Below are positions 1-8,044 of a stretch of DNA of 61,342 bases, in pieces (position 1 is the first letter of the stretch; every line of letters starts with the position of its first letter). A model generated the notes under the pieces. It had not been told where the DNA came from and did no database searches. It worked only from the letters and a program-made list of their open reading frames with translations. Position numbers and translations under genes: made by a program. This DNA comes from a virus. The stretch is taken from the IMG/VR virus record IMGVR_UViG_3300036045_000010, positions 1 to 61,342 of that record, one strand, 5' to 3'.

Positions 1-158
1 TCATCCTGCTGTTCGCCGTCTTGGGCGGCTTCCTCTCCGCCGGACTCGATACATTCGGCTCCGGTGTCCTGCTGAACTACAGCCTCGGCTGCTTCTGCGC
101 AGGGGTCTTCGCCCTTGCCGGCTGGAGCATCTTCCTGTCCTACGAAGAGGAGACCTGA
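1..158 (+). CDS. Small membrane protein, 5' end outside window
   Basis: An open frame runs in from the window edge (first full codon at base 3) and stops at 156-158. The 52 visible residues form two hydrophobic stretches rich in Leu, Phe, Gly and Ala, separated by a short loop with an Asp, and the protein ends in an acidic tail (EEET). This looks like the C-terminal part of a small inner-membrane protein with two membrane segments. No family was recognised. Confidence 0.45.
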   Translation, partial: ILLFAVLGGFLSAGLDTFGSGVLLNYSLGCFCAGVFALAGWSIFLSYEEET

Positions 159-224
159 GAAGGGGGCGATAAACCCCTTCTCCCCTTCCCTCCTCTTCGT
201 TCTTCTCGCCCCAAGGAGTCACCC

Positions 225-1493
225 ATGCCCATGCAGCGCTTCACGCCTGCCGAATACCTGATGATCGACGTCGCCACCTCCTTCGGCCTGGGCAAAACCA
301 CTTGGGACGAACGTCTCGAATGGTTCGCCGCCAACGAACCCGAGCTCGCCCGGCTCGCCGCCATGGGCTCGCCCGGAACCCAGTCTCCGGCGTCCCATTC
401 GCTGATCAAAACGGCGAAGGAGCCGGCGCAGTTCTTCGCCGGCGTCAAGGCCTGGGACCGGGCCCGGCGCGGCGATCCCATCAGCCATCTCGTGCATCTC
501 GACGCCACGGCTTCGGGAGCGCAGCTCCTCTCGATCCTGATCGATTGCTTCAAGTCGGGATCGAACTGCAACCTCGTGGACACCGGCCGTCGAGAGAACC
601 TCTACGAGAACCTCTACCAAGCGATCAGCCAGCGCGCTGGCCAGGACCTCGACGTCAGCGCCGACGCCGCCAAGCTCTCAGTGATGAGCTCGCTCTACGG
701 CTCCAAGCGCCAGCCCCGGCTCGCCTTCGGAACCGGGATCGGGCTTGAAGCGTTCTACGACAGCATGACCGAGGAGCTGCCCGGCGCCTGGGCGCTCAAC
801 GAGGCGCTGATCGACCTTTGGCAGGCCGACGCGCTGAGCCACGACTGGGTACTGCCGGACAACTTCCACGTCCGGATCAAGGTCATGACCCCGATCGTCC
901 ATCCGATCGAGGTCCAGGGCCGCAAGCTCCACGTGACCTCCCTCGTCAACGAGGGCTCCAAGACCGGGCTCTCGCTCGCGGCCAACGTCACCCATGCGGT
1001 GGACGGCATGGTGGTGCGCGAGATGACCCGGCGCTGCTCCTACGATCCCGAGAAGCTCGGCGCGCTCCGCGCCACGCTTGACGAGATCGAACGCACAGGC
1101 ACTTACTCGACCTCGGGCGAACCCAGCCCCGACGCCAAGTTGGTCACCACCCTCTGGAGCCACTACCTGGAATCAGGCTTCCTCTCAGCCCGGATTCTGG
1201 AGCTGCTCGACACCGAAACGCTGCACCTCGTCAACGTCCATGCGATCGCGGCCCTGGTCGCGACGCTGCCGAAGACGCCCTTTCCGCTGCTCTCGATCCA
1301 CGACTCGTTCGCCTGCCACCCCAATTACGCCAACGAGGTGCGGCGACAATACAACCAGGTTCTCCACGACCTGGCCAAGAGCGAGATCCTCGCCTTCGTC
1401 GTCTCCCGGATCACGGGGCGCCCCACCGCCGTCGCCAAGTTCGGCGGCGATCTGGCGAGCCACATCCTGGAAGCCAACTACACGCTCTCCTGA
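225..1493 (+). CDS. Phage RNA polymerase 2 catalytic subunit (T7-type, N4 gp16-like)
   Basis: Single-subunit-type DNA-directed RNA polymerase, 422 aa, about half the length of T7 RNA polymerase. It carries the palm and fingers motifs: motif A with Asp93 in HLDATASGAQ; motif B with Lys150 and Tyr158 followed by Gly (LSVMSSLYGS), the same K-to-Y spacing as T7; and motif C with His359-Asp360 (SIHDSF). The T7 N-terminal domain is absent. In N4 this half is gp16 of the heterodimeric RNAP2 that transcribes middle genes, and the N-terminal half is a separate protein (gp15), presumably upstream of this window. The start at 225 has an AAGGAG at 213-218; a second ATG at 231 is possible. Confidence 0.9.
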   Translation: MPMQRFTPAEYLMIDVATSFGLGKTTWDERLEWFAANEPELARLAAMGSPGTQSPASHSLIKTAKEPAQFFAGVKAWDRARRGDPISHLVHLDATASGAQLLSILIDCFKSGSNCNLVDTGRRENLYENLYQAISQRAGQDLDVSADAAKLSVMSSLYGSKRQPRLAFGTGIGLEAFYDSMTEELPGAWALNEALIDLWQADALSHDWVLPDNFHVRIKVMTPIVHPIEVQGRKLHVTSLVNEGSKTGLSLAANVTHAVDGMVVREMTRRCSYDPEKLGALRATLDEIERTGTYSTSGEPSPDAKLVTTLWSHYLESGFLSARILELLDTETLHLVNVHAIAALVATLPKTPFPLLSIHDSFACHPNYANEVRRQYNQVLHDLAKSEILAFVVSRITGRPTAVAKFGGDLASHILEANYTLS

Positions 1494-1502
1494 GCTTAAT
1501 CT

Positions 1503-1544
1503 CCATATCCTTCGTAAGAGGGGTATGGGGATTTTTTATTTATT
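1503..1544 (+). terminator. Rho-independent terminator after the RNA polymerase gene
   Basis: Bases 1503-1510 (CCATATCC) pair with 1521-1528 (GGGTATGG), eight pairs with one G-U, around a 10-nt loop. A T-rich run follows at 1532-1544. It starts 10 nt after the RNA polymerase stop codon. Confidence 0.6.
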
Positions 1545-1795
1545 GAGAAAGAAAGCGAAAAACAATAATTTCTTTTTTCGGTCTATTCTCGTGTGATTTA
1601 ACCTTGCCTGGCCGCAAGAAGGCCCTCGGCGGCTTCCGAAAGTTTCCGCCCAGCGATGCAAGCAGCGATCACATCAGAAGCAACCCAAGGGGCCCTCAAT
1701 GCGAAGACCACGAACCTTCGTGAGGGTGGATAGAGGTCAAACCCTCCTCCTCAAACCCCAAGAGCCGCTGCTTTTTTTTTCAGGAGACTCTCGCC
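1545..1795. other. Non-coding AT-rich gap; possible middle promoter region
   Basis: The stretch opens with A/T-rich sequence (about 1531-1605), conspicuous in this GC-rich genome, and then holds small inverted repeats: GGCC pairs near 1610-1625, CACGAA/TTCGTG near 1706-1720, and GAGGGT/ACCCTC near 1721-1746. A T9 run lies just before the ribosome site of the next gene. N4 RNAP2 promoters are AT-rich, so this is a candidate promoter zone, but no defined motif could be assigned. Confidence 0.3.
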
Positions 1796-1996
1796 ATGCA
1801 CGCCGCCTTCACGCTCTCCGATCCCCCGGAGCTCAGCATCACCGAGACCGTGACGATATCACTCGAAGACGCCGAGCGGATCGTGCGCGCCTACGTGACT
1901 TACACGATGAACTGGGACCCCCAGAACGTCGGGATCGTCACCGACGCCCGCACCGACCAGTTCTTCGTCGTGAGCCACGTCCGGCACCTCGACTAA
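1796..1996 (+). CDS. Hypothetical protein, 66 aa
   Basis: Short acidic protein with no recognised family. The start is supported by CAGGAG at 1782-1787. The middle (SLEDAERIVRAYVTYTMNWD) looks like a single amphipathic helix. It lies between the RNA polymerase gene and the ATPase gene in a run of small early or middle genes. Confidence 0.65.
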   Translation: MHAAFTLSDPPELSITETVTISLEDAERIVRAYVTYTMNWDPQNVGIVTDARTDQFFVVSHVRHLD

Positions 1997-2035
1997 ATCG
2001 TATCGACCGCCTCGGTTCTCCAGAAGGAGCCACCC

Positions 2036-2266
2036 ATGGAACCCCTCGATAGGCGCGCCGCGGTCGCCGCCGGAGCCGCCCTGATCCAGGCGGAGCACGA
2101 GCCCCTGCAAGCGGTCCCGACCCTGATCGTCGCCGCGTTGATGCTCGCTCGCCTTCGTGGCGTAGGTTCCGAGGTGATCAAGACCATGATCGACGATCTT
2201 GAGGACGTAGCTGAACTAACCATTCTCGAAACGGTGACGCGGAAACGGCTGAACCATAAAGACTGA
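2036..2266 (+). CDS. Hypothetical protein, 76 aa
   Basis: Alanine- and leucine-rich helical protein with no recognised family. AAGGAG lies about 8 nt upstream of the ATG. Residues 22-42 are moderately hydrophobic, but charged residues follow closely, so a soluble helical bundle is more likely than a membrane segment. Confidence 0.65.
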   Translation: MEPLDRRAAVAAGAALIQAEHEPLQAVPTLIVAALMLARLRGVGSEVIKTMIDDLEDVAELTILETVTRKRLNHKD

Positions 2267-2303
2267 ACACCAAGGCAGTTTTTCTTTTTTGGTTCTTCTT
2301 TCC

Positions 2304-2323
2304 CCCGGGCGCATGCGCCCGGG
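2304..2323. repeat. Perfect 20-bp palindrome before the AAA+ ATPase gene
   Basis: CCCGGGCGCATGCGCCCGGG reads the same on both strands. It sits 40 nt upstream of the AAA+ ATPase start, just after a T-rich stretch (2276-2301). It could be a hairpin in the leader mRNA or a protein-binding site. There is no U-tract after it on the + strand. Confidence 0.55.
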
Positions 2324-2362
2324 TGACGGCCCGATCGCTTTCCAACCCAGGAGCTTCTTCTT

Positions 2363-3427
2363 ATGACCATGCTGACCATGACCCCCGCCGAAGTGCGTCA
2401 GGGCATCATCGACTGCTTTCAGGCCGGAGTGGTCCCCTTCGTCACCTCGAGCCCGGGCATGGGCAAGTCGGCGATCGTCGCCAAGCTCGCCCAGGATTTC
2501 GGCCTCGAGCTCATCGATCTGCGGCTGAGCCAATGCGCTCCCGAGGATCTGATGGGCCTGCCCATGCGCCTCGGCCAGGGCCGGGAGACCAAGGCGATCT
2601 TCGCCCCGTTCGAGACTTTTCCCACCGAGACCACCGAGATCCCCGCGAACAAGAACGGCTGGATCCTCTTTCTCGACGAGATGAACTCGGCGGCGAAAAG
2701 CGTGCAGGCGGCGGCCTACAAGCTCGTGCTCGACCGCATGGTGGGCCAGGCGAAGCTGCATCCCGAGGTCTTCGTGGTGGCCGCCGGCAACCTCACCACC
2801 GACCGAGCGATCGTCAACCCGATGTCGACGGCGATGCAGTCGCGGCTGATCCACATGGAGCTGGCGCTGAGCCACAAGGACTTCATGGACCACGCCGTCG
2901 CCGCCCGGTTCGATTCCCGGGTGCTCGCCTTCCTGGAGTTCCGTCCGGGGCTCCTGCACAAGTTCGACCCCGACCATGTGGACCGGACTTTCCCCTGCCC
3001 GCGGACCTGGGAGTTCGTCTCCAAGCTCATCGACGGCAAGCCCAGCAACAAGATCAACCGCACGCTCGTCGCCGGCGCCGTCGGCGAAGGCGCGGCCGTG
3101 GAATTCGCCACCTTCCTTGAGGTCTATGCGAGCCTGCCCTCCTACGAGGGCATCTGCGCCGATCCCAAGGGCGTCCCCGTGCCCACCAACCCCGGCACGC
3201 TTTACGCGGTCTCCCTGCTCATGGTCGATCGCTTCACCCGCACGAGCTTCCCCCAAGCCGCCATCTTCATCAAGCGCCTACCGCCGGAGCATCAGGTGGT
3301 CTACTGCCGCGGCATCCATCGGCGCGATCCCGAATTCCAACGCAATCCAGACTTCGTCGAGCTGCGCAAGACCTTGGTGCGCTACCTCACCGAAGACGAC
3401 GCCGAGACGAGCATCCTCGTGGCCTGA
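2363..3427 (+). CDS. AAA+ ATPase, MoxR-like (N4 gp24-type)
   Basis: ATPase of 354 aa with Walker A SSPGMGKSA (about residues 29-37) and Walker B ILFLDEMN (about 98-105). The sequence VVAAGNLTTDRAIV after Walker B resembles the sensor region of MoxR-type AAA+ proteins. In N4 and its relatives this gene is paired with a VWA-domain protein, found here at 5193-6389, and MoxR/VWA pairs generally act as chaperone or remodelling machines on a partner complex. The phage target is unknown. AGGAG at 2350-2354 sets the start; a second in-frame ATG lies three codons in. Confidence 0.85.
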   Translation: MTMLTMTPAEVRQGIIDCFQAGVVPFVTSSPGMGKSAIVAKLAQDFGLELIDLRLSQCAPEDLMGLPMRLGQGRETKAIFAPFETFPTETTEIPANKNGWILFLDEMNSAAKSVQAAAYKLVLDRMVGQAKLHPEVFVVAAGNLTTDRAIVNPMSTAMQSRLIHMELALSHKDFMDHAVAARFDSRVLAFLEFRPGLLHKFDPDHVDRTFPCPRTWEFVSKLIDGKPSNKINRTLVAGAVGEGAAVEFATFLEVYASLPSYEGICADPKGVPVPTNPGTLYAVSLLMVDRFTRTSFPQAAIFIKRLPPEHQVVYCRGIHRRDPEFQRNPDFVELRKTLVRYLTEDDAETSILVA

Positions 3428-3501
3428 CGGCCGCGGGACCCCAAACTTAACCGAAGAACACGCTCAAAACGCCAGCGTTGAAGCCGAAGGGAGATAGGAA
3501 C

Positions 3502-3747
3502 ATGGCCGCAAAACTATGGGACTTAAGCGAGCCGCAGGAGCGCGTCGCGGTTGCCATGTGGCAAGCAGAAGCTGTTCGAATCGGACCGCCATCCGTAGCG
3601 CGCTGCCGAACTCGCGAAACGTTCCGAGATGAGAGCAATGACACGCGTCATCTTTGGCTCGAGCGTGCGGCGGTTGCAATCGATGCTCTCCTGTCCCCGG
3701 CCAAGATCGACGAGGGCGTCGACTCCGACGTCGCCGCGGGGGTGTGA
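3502..3747 (+). CDS. Hypothetical protein, 81 aa
   Basis: Start chosen at the ATG with GGGAGA 7 nt upstream; an in-frame TTG at 3478 is less likely. The protein starts MAAKLWDLSEPQERVAVAMW and seems mostly helical. The family was not recognised. The sequence is slightly less GC-biased than the ATPase gene before it. Confidence 0.6.
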   Translation: MAAKLWDLSEPQERVAVAMWQAEAVRIGPPSVARCRTRETFRDESNDTRHLWLERAAVAIDALLSPAKIDEGVDSDVAAGV

Positions 3748-3789
3748 TCACGAAGGAAAAACGCTTCGCGAGCCGCGCCGACGTTTTAC

Positions 3790-3921
3790 GTGATCTACGT
3801 TGACGGCGAGGAGCGCAACCTCGGCGCCCGGAGCTGGACCAGCTACACCCTCGCTAACGAGATCCAGAAATTCCTCACCGCAACATCGCCTAGTACGACT
3901 CAAGGGGATAACTCATGCTAG
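3790..3921 (+). CDS. Possible small protein, 43 aa, GTG start
   Basis: An open frame reads VIYVDGEERNLGARSW and continues to a stop at 3919-3921. It looks like genuine protein sequence but has no ATG and no clear ribosome site. The frame is open further upstream without a start codon, so this may be the 3' part of a gene whose beginning was lost by a frameshift near 3750-3790. Confidence 0.3.
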   Translation: MIYVDGEERNLGARSWTSYTLANEIQKFLTATSPSTTQGDNSC

Positions 3922-3946
3922 TCGACCGCGCAGGAGACTCAACGCC

Positions 3947-4168
3947 ATGAGCATCTACGACGACGTCTTGCAATTCTACTGGGAAGAGTTCCAGGGGTCC
4001 TACTGGACTCCTGTCGCCGCTCCCGATCGTCCCGCCGTCAAGAACGGCCGACTCCATTCTCAGAGCAACGGTGTCGGCTCCGAGATCCGCAACCTGCGAG
4101 AGATCGCCCCCGAGCACCGGAAATTTCCCCTGGACGCGCTCCAGGCCGTCTACGGAACGCGGCCGTGA
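3947..4168 (+). CDS. Hypothetical protein, 73 aa
   Basis: Start set by CAGGAGA 10 nt upstream. The N-terminal half is rich in aromatic and acidic residues (DDVLQFYWEEFQGSYW). No family was recognised. Its stop overlaps the GTG start of the next gene (GTGA), so the two are probably translationally coupled. Confidence 0.65.
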   Translation: MSIYDDVLQFYWEEFQGSYWTPVAAPDRPAVKNGRLHSQSNGVGSEIRNLREIAPEHRKFPLDALQAVYGTRP

Positions 4169-4554
4169 GCTTCCAGAACGCTACCAACCGCGGTCGCGTC
4201 GAGAAGATGCTCGAGTTCCTCGACTTGATCGAGAAATCGGCCGTCGCCAACAAGACCCCGACCACCGACGTCCAGGACCTGCTTAGGCCCGTGCTGGACC
4301 GGCTCTACGGCTCCGAGCCCGCCGTCCTGGCGGCCCTGGCGCCCGTGGCCGTCCAGGACGCGCCTAGCGCCGCGCAGGCCCTGCCGAAGCCCGGCAGCCA
4401 CGCGCTGCGCAACACGATCCGCGAGCTCGCCGAGACAGCCGAGCTTCAGGAGCTCGGCGTCGCAATGGCGGTCTACGCCACCCGCATCGACACAGCGCTC
4501 GATGCGCTGCGCCGCCAGCCCCGATCCGCCCCTGATCCGAAGGAGCCCGAGTGA
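4165..4554 (+). CDS. Hypothetical protein, 129 aa
   Basis: Begins at a GTG overlapping the previous stop and ends overlapping the next ATG (TGATG). It is a helical, Ala/Leu-rich protein with a Pro/Ser linker near residues 62-75. No domain was recognised. It belongs to a tight four-gene run (3947-5041) in which each start overlaps the preceding stop. Confidence 0.65.
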   Translation: MSFQNATNRGRVEKMLEFLDLIEKSAVANKTPTTDVQDLLRPVLDRLYGSEPAVLAALAPVAVQDAPSAAQALPKPGSHALRNTIRELAETAELQELGVAMAVYATRIDTALDALRRQPRSAPDPKEPE

Positions 4555-4772
4555 TGCCCCGGTTCAAGATCCACGTCCGACAGTACGTCGAGGAGGTCGC
4601 CTACATCTACGTCGAGGCCGAGACGCCCGAGGCGGCGATCGCCAAGGCCTCCGAGGGCGACCTACGCGACCTCTGCGACGACGCCAACACCTGGGCAAAC
4701 GGCGGCGACGCCCTGGACGCCGAGATCTACTCTGTGCTCGACGCGGACGGAAACGAAGTGTGGGCGCGATGA
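4554..4772 (+). CDS. Small protein, paralog of the 11253-11456 product
   Basis: A 72-aa protein starting MPRFKIHVRQYVEEVAYIYV. It shares its layout with the protein at 11253: MPR[FY][KR]I, then VEEVA or VQEVA, then EAET or EADT, and a Val-Leu-Asp near the end, suggesting gene duplication. The predicted fold is a beta-hairpin followed by a helix, as in many small phage proteins of unknown function. AGGAG lies at 4541-4545. Confidence 0.65.
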   Translation: MPRFKIHVRQYVEEVAYIYVEAETPEAAIAKASEGDLRDLCDDANTWANGGDALDAEIYSVLDADGNEVWAR

Positions 4773-5041
4773 CCGTCCGCAAGTTCCTCGACATCTCCAC
4801 CACCCACGCCCCGAACGAAGCGGCCCTTGACGACGTGCTCGAGCGCTTCGGCAAGGGCCGCTACGACGACGTCGGCGGCTGGGTCTACGTGCGCGACCCG
4901 AACCAGCGGGGGTACTGGACCCAGTCCTATCCCGACTGGCTGAGCGTCATCTGCGCCAAAGCGCATGAGCTCGGCTGCGACTACATTCTCTTGAACCGCG
5001 ACGCCGACCAGCGCGCCGACCTGCCAACCTGGGAGTGGTGA
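4769..5041 (+). CDS. Hypothetical protein, 90 aa
   Basis: Starts at an ATG overlapping the previous stop by 4 nt. It has several Trp and Tyr residues (GGWVYV, GYWTQSYPDW) and a C-terminal acidic DQRADLPTWEW. No family was recognised. After it, about 150 nt up to the next gene hold only a start-less frame (about 5040-5133) that looks like a fragment. Confidence 0.65.
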   Translation: MTVRKFLDISTTHAPNEAALDDVLERFGKGRYDDVGGWVYVRDPNQRGYWTQSYPDWLSVICAKAHELGCDYILLNRDADQRADLPTWEW

Positions 5042-5192
5042 GGATGCCCACGTCGAGTGGTGCGCGGCGGTCAACGCCGAATGCCCCAAATACAGGGCCA
5101 CCTTCGGGCCCACCACCTGGGAGCATCTTTCATGACCGCCGCCTAGCGCGTCTATGTCCTCGACGAGCGCCTCCCATACAAGGACAGTTTTC

Positions 5193-6389
5193 ATGCCCAA
5201 CGCCCCTTGGGACGGCACGCCGGTCCCCGAACTTTCTGCGCTCGATCGCATGTTTTCCAAGACCAAGGGCCAGATCTTCCTGCACGGCAAGGCCTCGGGT
5301 TTTCTCGGCTCGCTGCTCTGCTCCCATCGTTTCGTCTGGGACGAGGAGCATTTCACCGTCTGGTGCAATGGCGAGACCATTGCTTTCAACCCGCGTTTCT
5401 TTCTCTGGCTGAAGCCGGAAAGCAGGCTCACCGTTTTGGCTCACGAGCTTCTACACACGGCTTTCGATCACATGGGCCGCCGCGGTGATCGCTGTCCGGA
5501 CTACTGGAACCAGGCGGTCGACCACGTGGTCAACAACCTCCTGGTCGACTGGGGCTTTGACTTTTCCCAGCTCATGGGGATCAACCCCTGCCTCGACCGC
5601 AAGTACGCCGACATGACCTCCGAAGAGGTTTACGCTCTGCTCGGCCCGCCGCCCGGCGGCGGCGGCTCGGGACAGGCTGGCGCTTCGGGTCCCGGCAGCC
5701 CTACCCTCGATCCGTCGAATCCGATGCACGGCGACGTGCGCAACCCCCCAAATTCCACCGCGGCCGCCGACGTCAAGGCCAAACAAGTCGCGGCGATCCA
5801 GGCCGCGCAGATGGCCAAGGAGGCCGGTGATCTTCCCGGCGAGATCGTCCTTCTCGTGGAGAAGTTCCTCAACCCGATCCTGCCCTGGGAGAAGCTGCTT
5901 GCGCGCTTCTACACGGATCTCTCTAAGAACGACTTCTCCTGGAAGCGACCCTCGCGGCGCTACGAGGACGAGTACCTGCCCTCCCTCGACGGGGACAACC
6001 GTCTCGAGCACCTGATCTACTACATGGACGTCTCGGGCTCGGTCTCGGACGACGAGATCCTGCGCTTCTTCTCGGAGGTGAAACACATCCACGCCGAGCA
6101 TCAGCCGCGCAAGATCACCCTCGTCACCTTCGATGAGATGATCCAGAACGAGCTGGAGCTCGCCTGGGACGATCCGTTCGACAAGATCGAGATCACGGGC
6201 CGGGGCGGCACGTCGCTCAACCCGGTCTACCAGCACATCCTGGACCATCGCCCGACGGCCGCGATCATCTTCTCCGATCTGATCTGTCACCCGATGAAAC
6301 GCGATCCACGCTCGCCGTTGCTCTGGGTCGTTGTCAACAACAAGGCTGCCAAGGTTTATCATGGACAGAAGATCCACATCAACGTGTGA
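5193..6389 (+). CDS. VWA-domain metallopeptidase-like protein (DUF2201 type, N4 gp25-like)
   Basis: Protein of 398 aa. The N-terminal half carries a zinc-peptidase-like HELLH motif (LAHELLHTAFDH), then a Gly/Pro-rich linker. The C-terminal half is a von Willebrand A-like domain with a MIDAS-type DVSGSVSDDE. This matches putative metallopeptidases of the DUF2201 family that accompany MoxR-like ATPases. Its partner is very probably the ATPase at 2363-3427, though seven small genes separate them here. The start at 5193 was chosen for the AAGGA upstream; an in-frame ATG at 5154 lacks a ribosome site. Confidence 0.8.
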   Translation: MPNAPWDGTPVPELSALDRMFSKTKGQIFLHGKASGFLGSLLCSHRFVWDEEHFTVWCNGETIAFNPRFFLWLKPESRLTVLAHELLHTAFDHMGRRGDRCPDYWNQAVDHVVNNLLVDWGFDFSQLMGINPCLDRKYADMTSEEVYALLGPPPGGGGSGQAGASGPGSPTLDPSNPMHGDVRNPPNSTAAADVKAKQVAAIQAAQMAKEAGDLPGEIVLLVEKFLNPILPWEKLLARFYTDLSKNDFSWKRPSRRYEDEYLPSLDGDNRLEHLIYYMDVSGSVSDDEILRFFSEVKHIHAEHQPRKITLVTFDEMIQNELELAWDDPFDKIEITGRGGTSLNPVYQHILDHRPTAAIIFSDLICHPMKRDPRSPLLWVVVNNKAAKVYHGQKIHINV

Positions 6390-6534
6390 CCGACCCTCCG
6401 CATCACCGCGTTACGCCGATTTCGGTTGGGAGCTGTTTTTGGACGCCCTGGCGCAGCGCAATCCCGACGCGCTGGATCAGGGCCTTCAAATCATGGCCCG
6501 TGCCACCCGACCTACGGAGGACGACCTGCGATGA
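6361..6534 (+). CDS. Hypothetical protein, 57 aa
   Basis: Overlaps the end of the VWA gene by 29 nt in another frame. The first 20 codons may be fortuitous, but the rest (ADFGWELFLDALAQRNPDAL) is convincing protein sequence. The stop overlaps the next ATG. Function unknown. Confidence 0.5.
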   Translation: MDRRSTSTCDRPSASPRYADFGWELFLDALAQRNPDALDQGLQIMARATRPTEDDLR

Positions 6535-6734
6535 GCACGCACATGATCGGCGTCAACACCGCCAACGCGCTGGCCAAGCGCATCGGCGCCTATGCCCAGA
6601 TCCATGGCGACCGGCTGCGTATCATGAAAGACGGCGTCGAGCTCGGCAGCACCCTGCTCGACGACGACAGCTTCGTCTCGCGGCATGCGATCGAGATGAT
6701 CATTAACAACGCCGTCCAGGAACCACAGCGGTAA
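6531..6734 (+). CDS. Hypothetical protein, 67 aa
   Basis: Starts at an ATG overlapping the preceding stop. The middle (IMKDGVELGSTLLDDDSFVS) suggests short beta strands. No family was recognised. It is followed by a 59-nt spacer before a small membrane protein. Confidence 0.6.
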   Translation: MSTHMIGVNTANALAKRIGAYAQIHGDRLRIMKDGVELGSTLLDDDSFVSRHAIEMIINNAVQEPQR

Positions 6735-6793
6735 CCGGCCCTTACGCCTGTATTTCCAAATACAGGTTTCGCCCCATCCCGGAGAAACTCGCC

Positions 6794-6982
6794 ATGTCCC
6801 CTGCCCCACACTTTTTTCGGACCCTGGCTCTCTTCTTCGTGACGTTGGTGATCGTCTGGCATCTCGGCGCCCTCGGCGCCGAGATGACCCATCTTGCCAA
6901 GTCCCACGCCAATGCGGTATGGAGCGAAAGGCAAACCGAACCACACCACAGCACTTCCAGCGATTGGGATGTCCGGCCATGA
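6794..6982 (+). CDS. Small membrane protein, 62 aa
   Basis: One strong hydrophobic segment (residues 9-29, FRTLALFFVTLVIVWHLGAL) followed by a polar, His-rich tail. GGAGAA lies 10 nt upstream. The stop overlaps the dcd start by 4 nt. This is probably an inner-membrane protein of unknown role. Confidence 0.55.
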   Translation: MSPAPHFFRTLALFFVTLVIVWHLGALGAEMTHLAKSHANAVWSERQTEPHHSTSSDWDVRP

Positions 6983-7494
6983 TCGTCAACCGCCACGAGC
7001 TCGTTCTCAAGTCCCCGATCAAGGACATGAGCTTCACCAAGAACAAGGCCCACGGGGTTTCCTGGGGCCTCTCGGAGGCGGGCTACGACATCCGGATCCG
7101 GCAGAGCGTCACCTTCGATCGCTGGAATCCCCGCTCCAACGCCATGCACGTCAAGACCCAGCAGGGCGAAGACGACGTCGAAATCCGCCGCGGCCGCTTC
7201 GTGCTTGCCTCCTCCATGGAGGAGTTCGTCATGCCCCAGGACCTCGTCGGCGTCGTCCACGACAAGTCGACCTGGGCGCGGCAGGGGCTCTCGGTTTTCA
7301 ACACCGTGATCGAACCCGGCTGGTCGGGCGGACTCACCCTCGAGCTCGTCTATCACGGCCAGAGCCGGCTCCACGTCCCCGCCGGCGCCGGCATCGCCCA
7401 GGTCCTCTTCTCGCGGGTGCAGGTGCCCGCCGCCTATGCCGGCAAGTACCAGGACCAGTCCACCGACCCCGTCCCCGCCATTCTCGAGGTGTGA
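6979..7494 (+). CDS. dcd: dCTP deaminase
   Basis: Protein of 171 aa converting dCTP to dUTP (or dUMP in bifunctional forms). Family signatures seen: SWGLSEAGYDIRI near the N-terminus, HDKSTWARQGL and NTVIEPGWSGGLTLEL in the middle, and AGIAQVLFSRV near the C-terminus, including the conserved catalytic Glu in the TLEL strand region. It feeds dUMP to the ThyX encoded 700 nt downstream, so the phage appears to make its own dTMP. Start is the ATG overlapping the previous gene. Confidence 0.88.
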   Translation: MIVNRHELVLKSPIKDMSFTKNKAHGVSWGLSEAGYDIRIRQSVTFDRWNPRSNAMHVKTQQGEDDVEIRRGRFVLASSMEEFVMPQDLVGVVHDKSTWARQGLSVFNTVIEPGWSGGLTLELVYHGQSRLHVPAGAGIAQVLFSRVQVPAAYAGKYQDQSTDPVPAILEV

Positions 7495-7499
7495 TTCCC

Positions 7500-8006
7500 A
7501 TGGTCGACTTCGTCATCGACATCGACGGCACCTTGGCCGACGCCAGCCACCGCCTGCACTGGATTCAGGACCCCGCTTACTGGGACACCTCCAAAACGCC
7601 GCCGCGCCCCAATTGGAGCGAATTCCTCGACGAGGCTCGTGTCGGGCTCGACGCAGACAACACCGTCGTCTGGAAGGTGATGGCGGCGTTCTGGAAGAGC
7701 GTCTGGCCCAATGGACGGGGCATCTTCATCACGGGCCGCAACGAGAATCAGCGAAAGATGACGCGGACCTGGCTCCAGTACACCTCTCGGCCGTTCGGCC
7801 TACACGAGCAAGTATCGTGGGCACCTCTCTACATGCGCGCCGACGGCGACCGGCGTCCCTCCGACGTGGTCAAGGGCGAGCTGCTCGATCAGGCCCGAGC
7901 CGACGGCTACGACCCTATCCTCGCCTTCGAGGATCGCAAAACCGACGCCGCCATGTGGCGTGCCAAGGGCCTGACCTGCTTTCACGTCGCCGAAGGGGAT
8001 TACTGA
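7500..8006 (+). CDS. HAD-superfamily phosphatase, polynucleotide kinase 3'-phosphatase-like
   Basis: Protein of 168 aa with HAD motif I DIDGTLAD at residues 7-14, motif II in FITGRN (Thr/Gly around residue 80), a Lys near 122 (VVKGELL) and motif III AFEDRKTDAAMW. The pattern DIDGTLAD..HR..W resembles the phosphatase domain of T4 PseT-type enzymes, but no kinase domain is present. It may dephosphorylate nucleotides or nucleic acid 3' ends. It sits between two nucleotide-metabolism genes, so a nucleotidase role is also possible. Confidence 0.75.
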   Translation: MVDFVIDIDGTLADASHRLHWIQDPAYWDTSKTPPRPNWSEFLDEARVGLDADNTVVWKVMAAFWKSVWPNGRGIFITGRNENQRKMTRTWLQYTSRPFGLHEQVSWAPLYMRADGDRRPSDVVKGELLDQARADGYDPILAFEDRKTDAAMWRAKGLTCFHVAEGDY

Positions 8007-8044
8007 CTTTACAGGCAGCAATCCCAATTCAAGTAGATATCTAA

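Noticed and set aside
5040-5133. Small protein frame ending in AECPKYRATFGPTTWEHLS
   Set aside because: The sequence is plausible but there is no start codon in frame; it may be a fragment and was not annotated as a gene.
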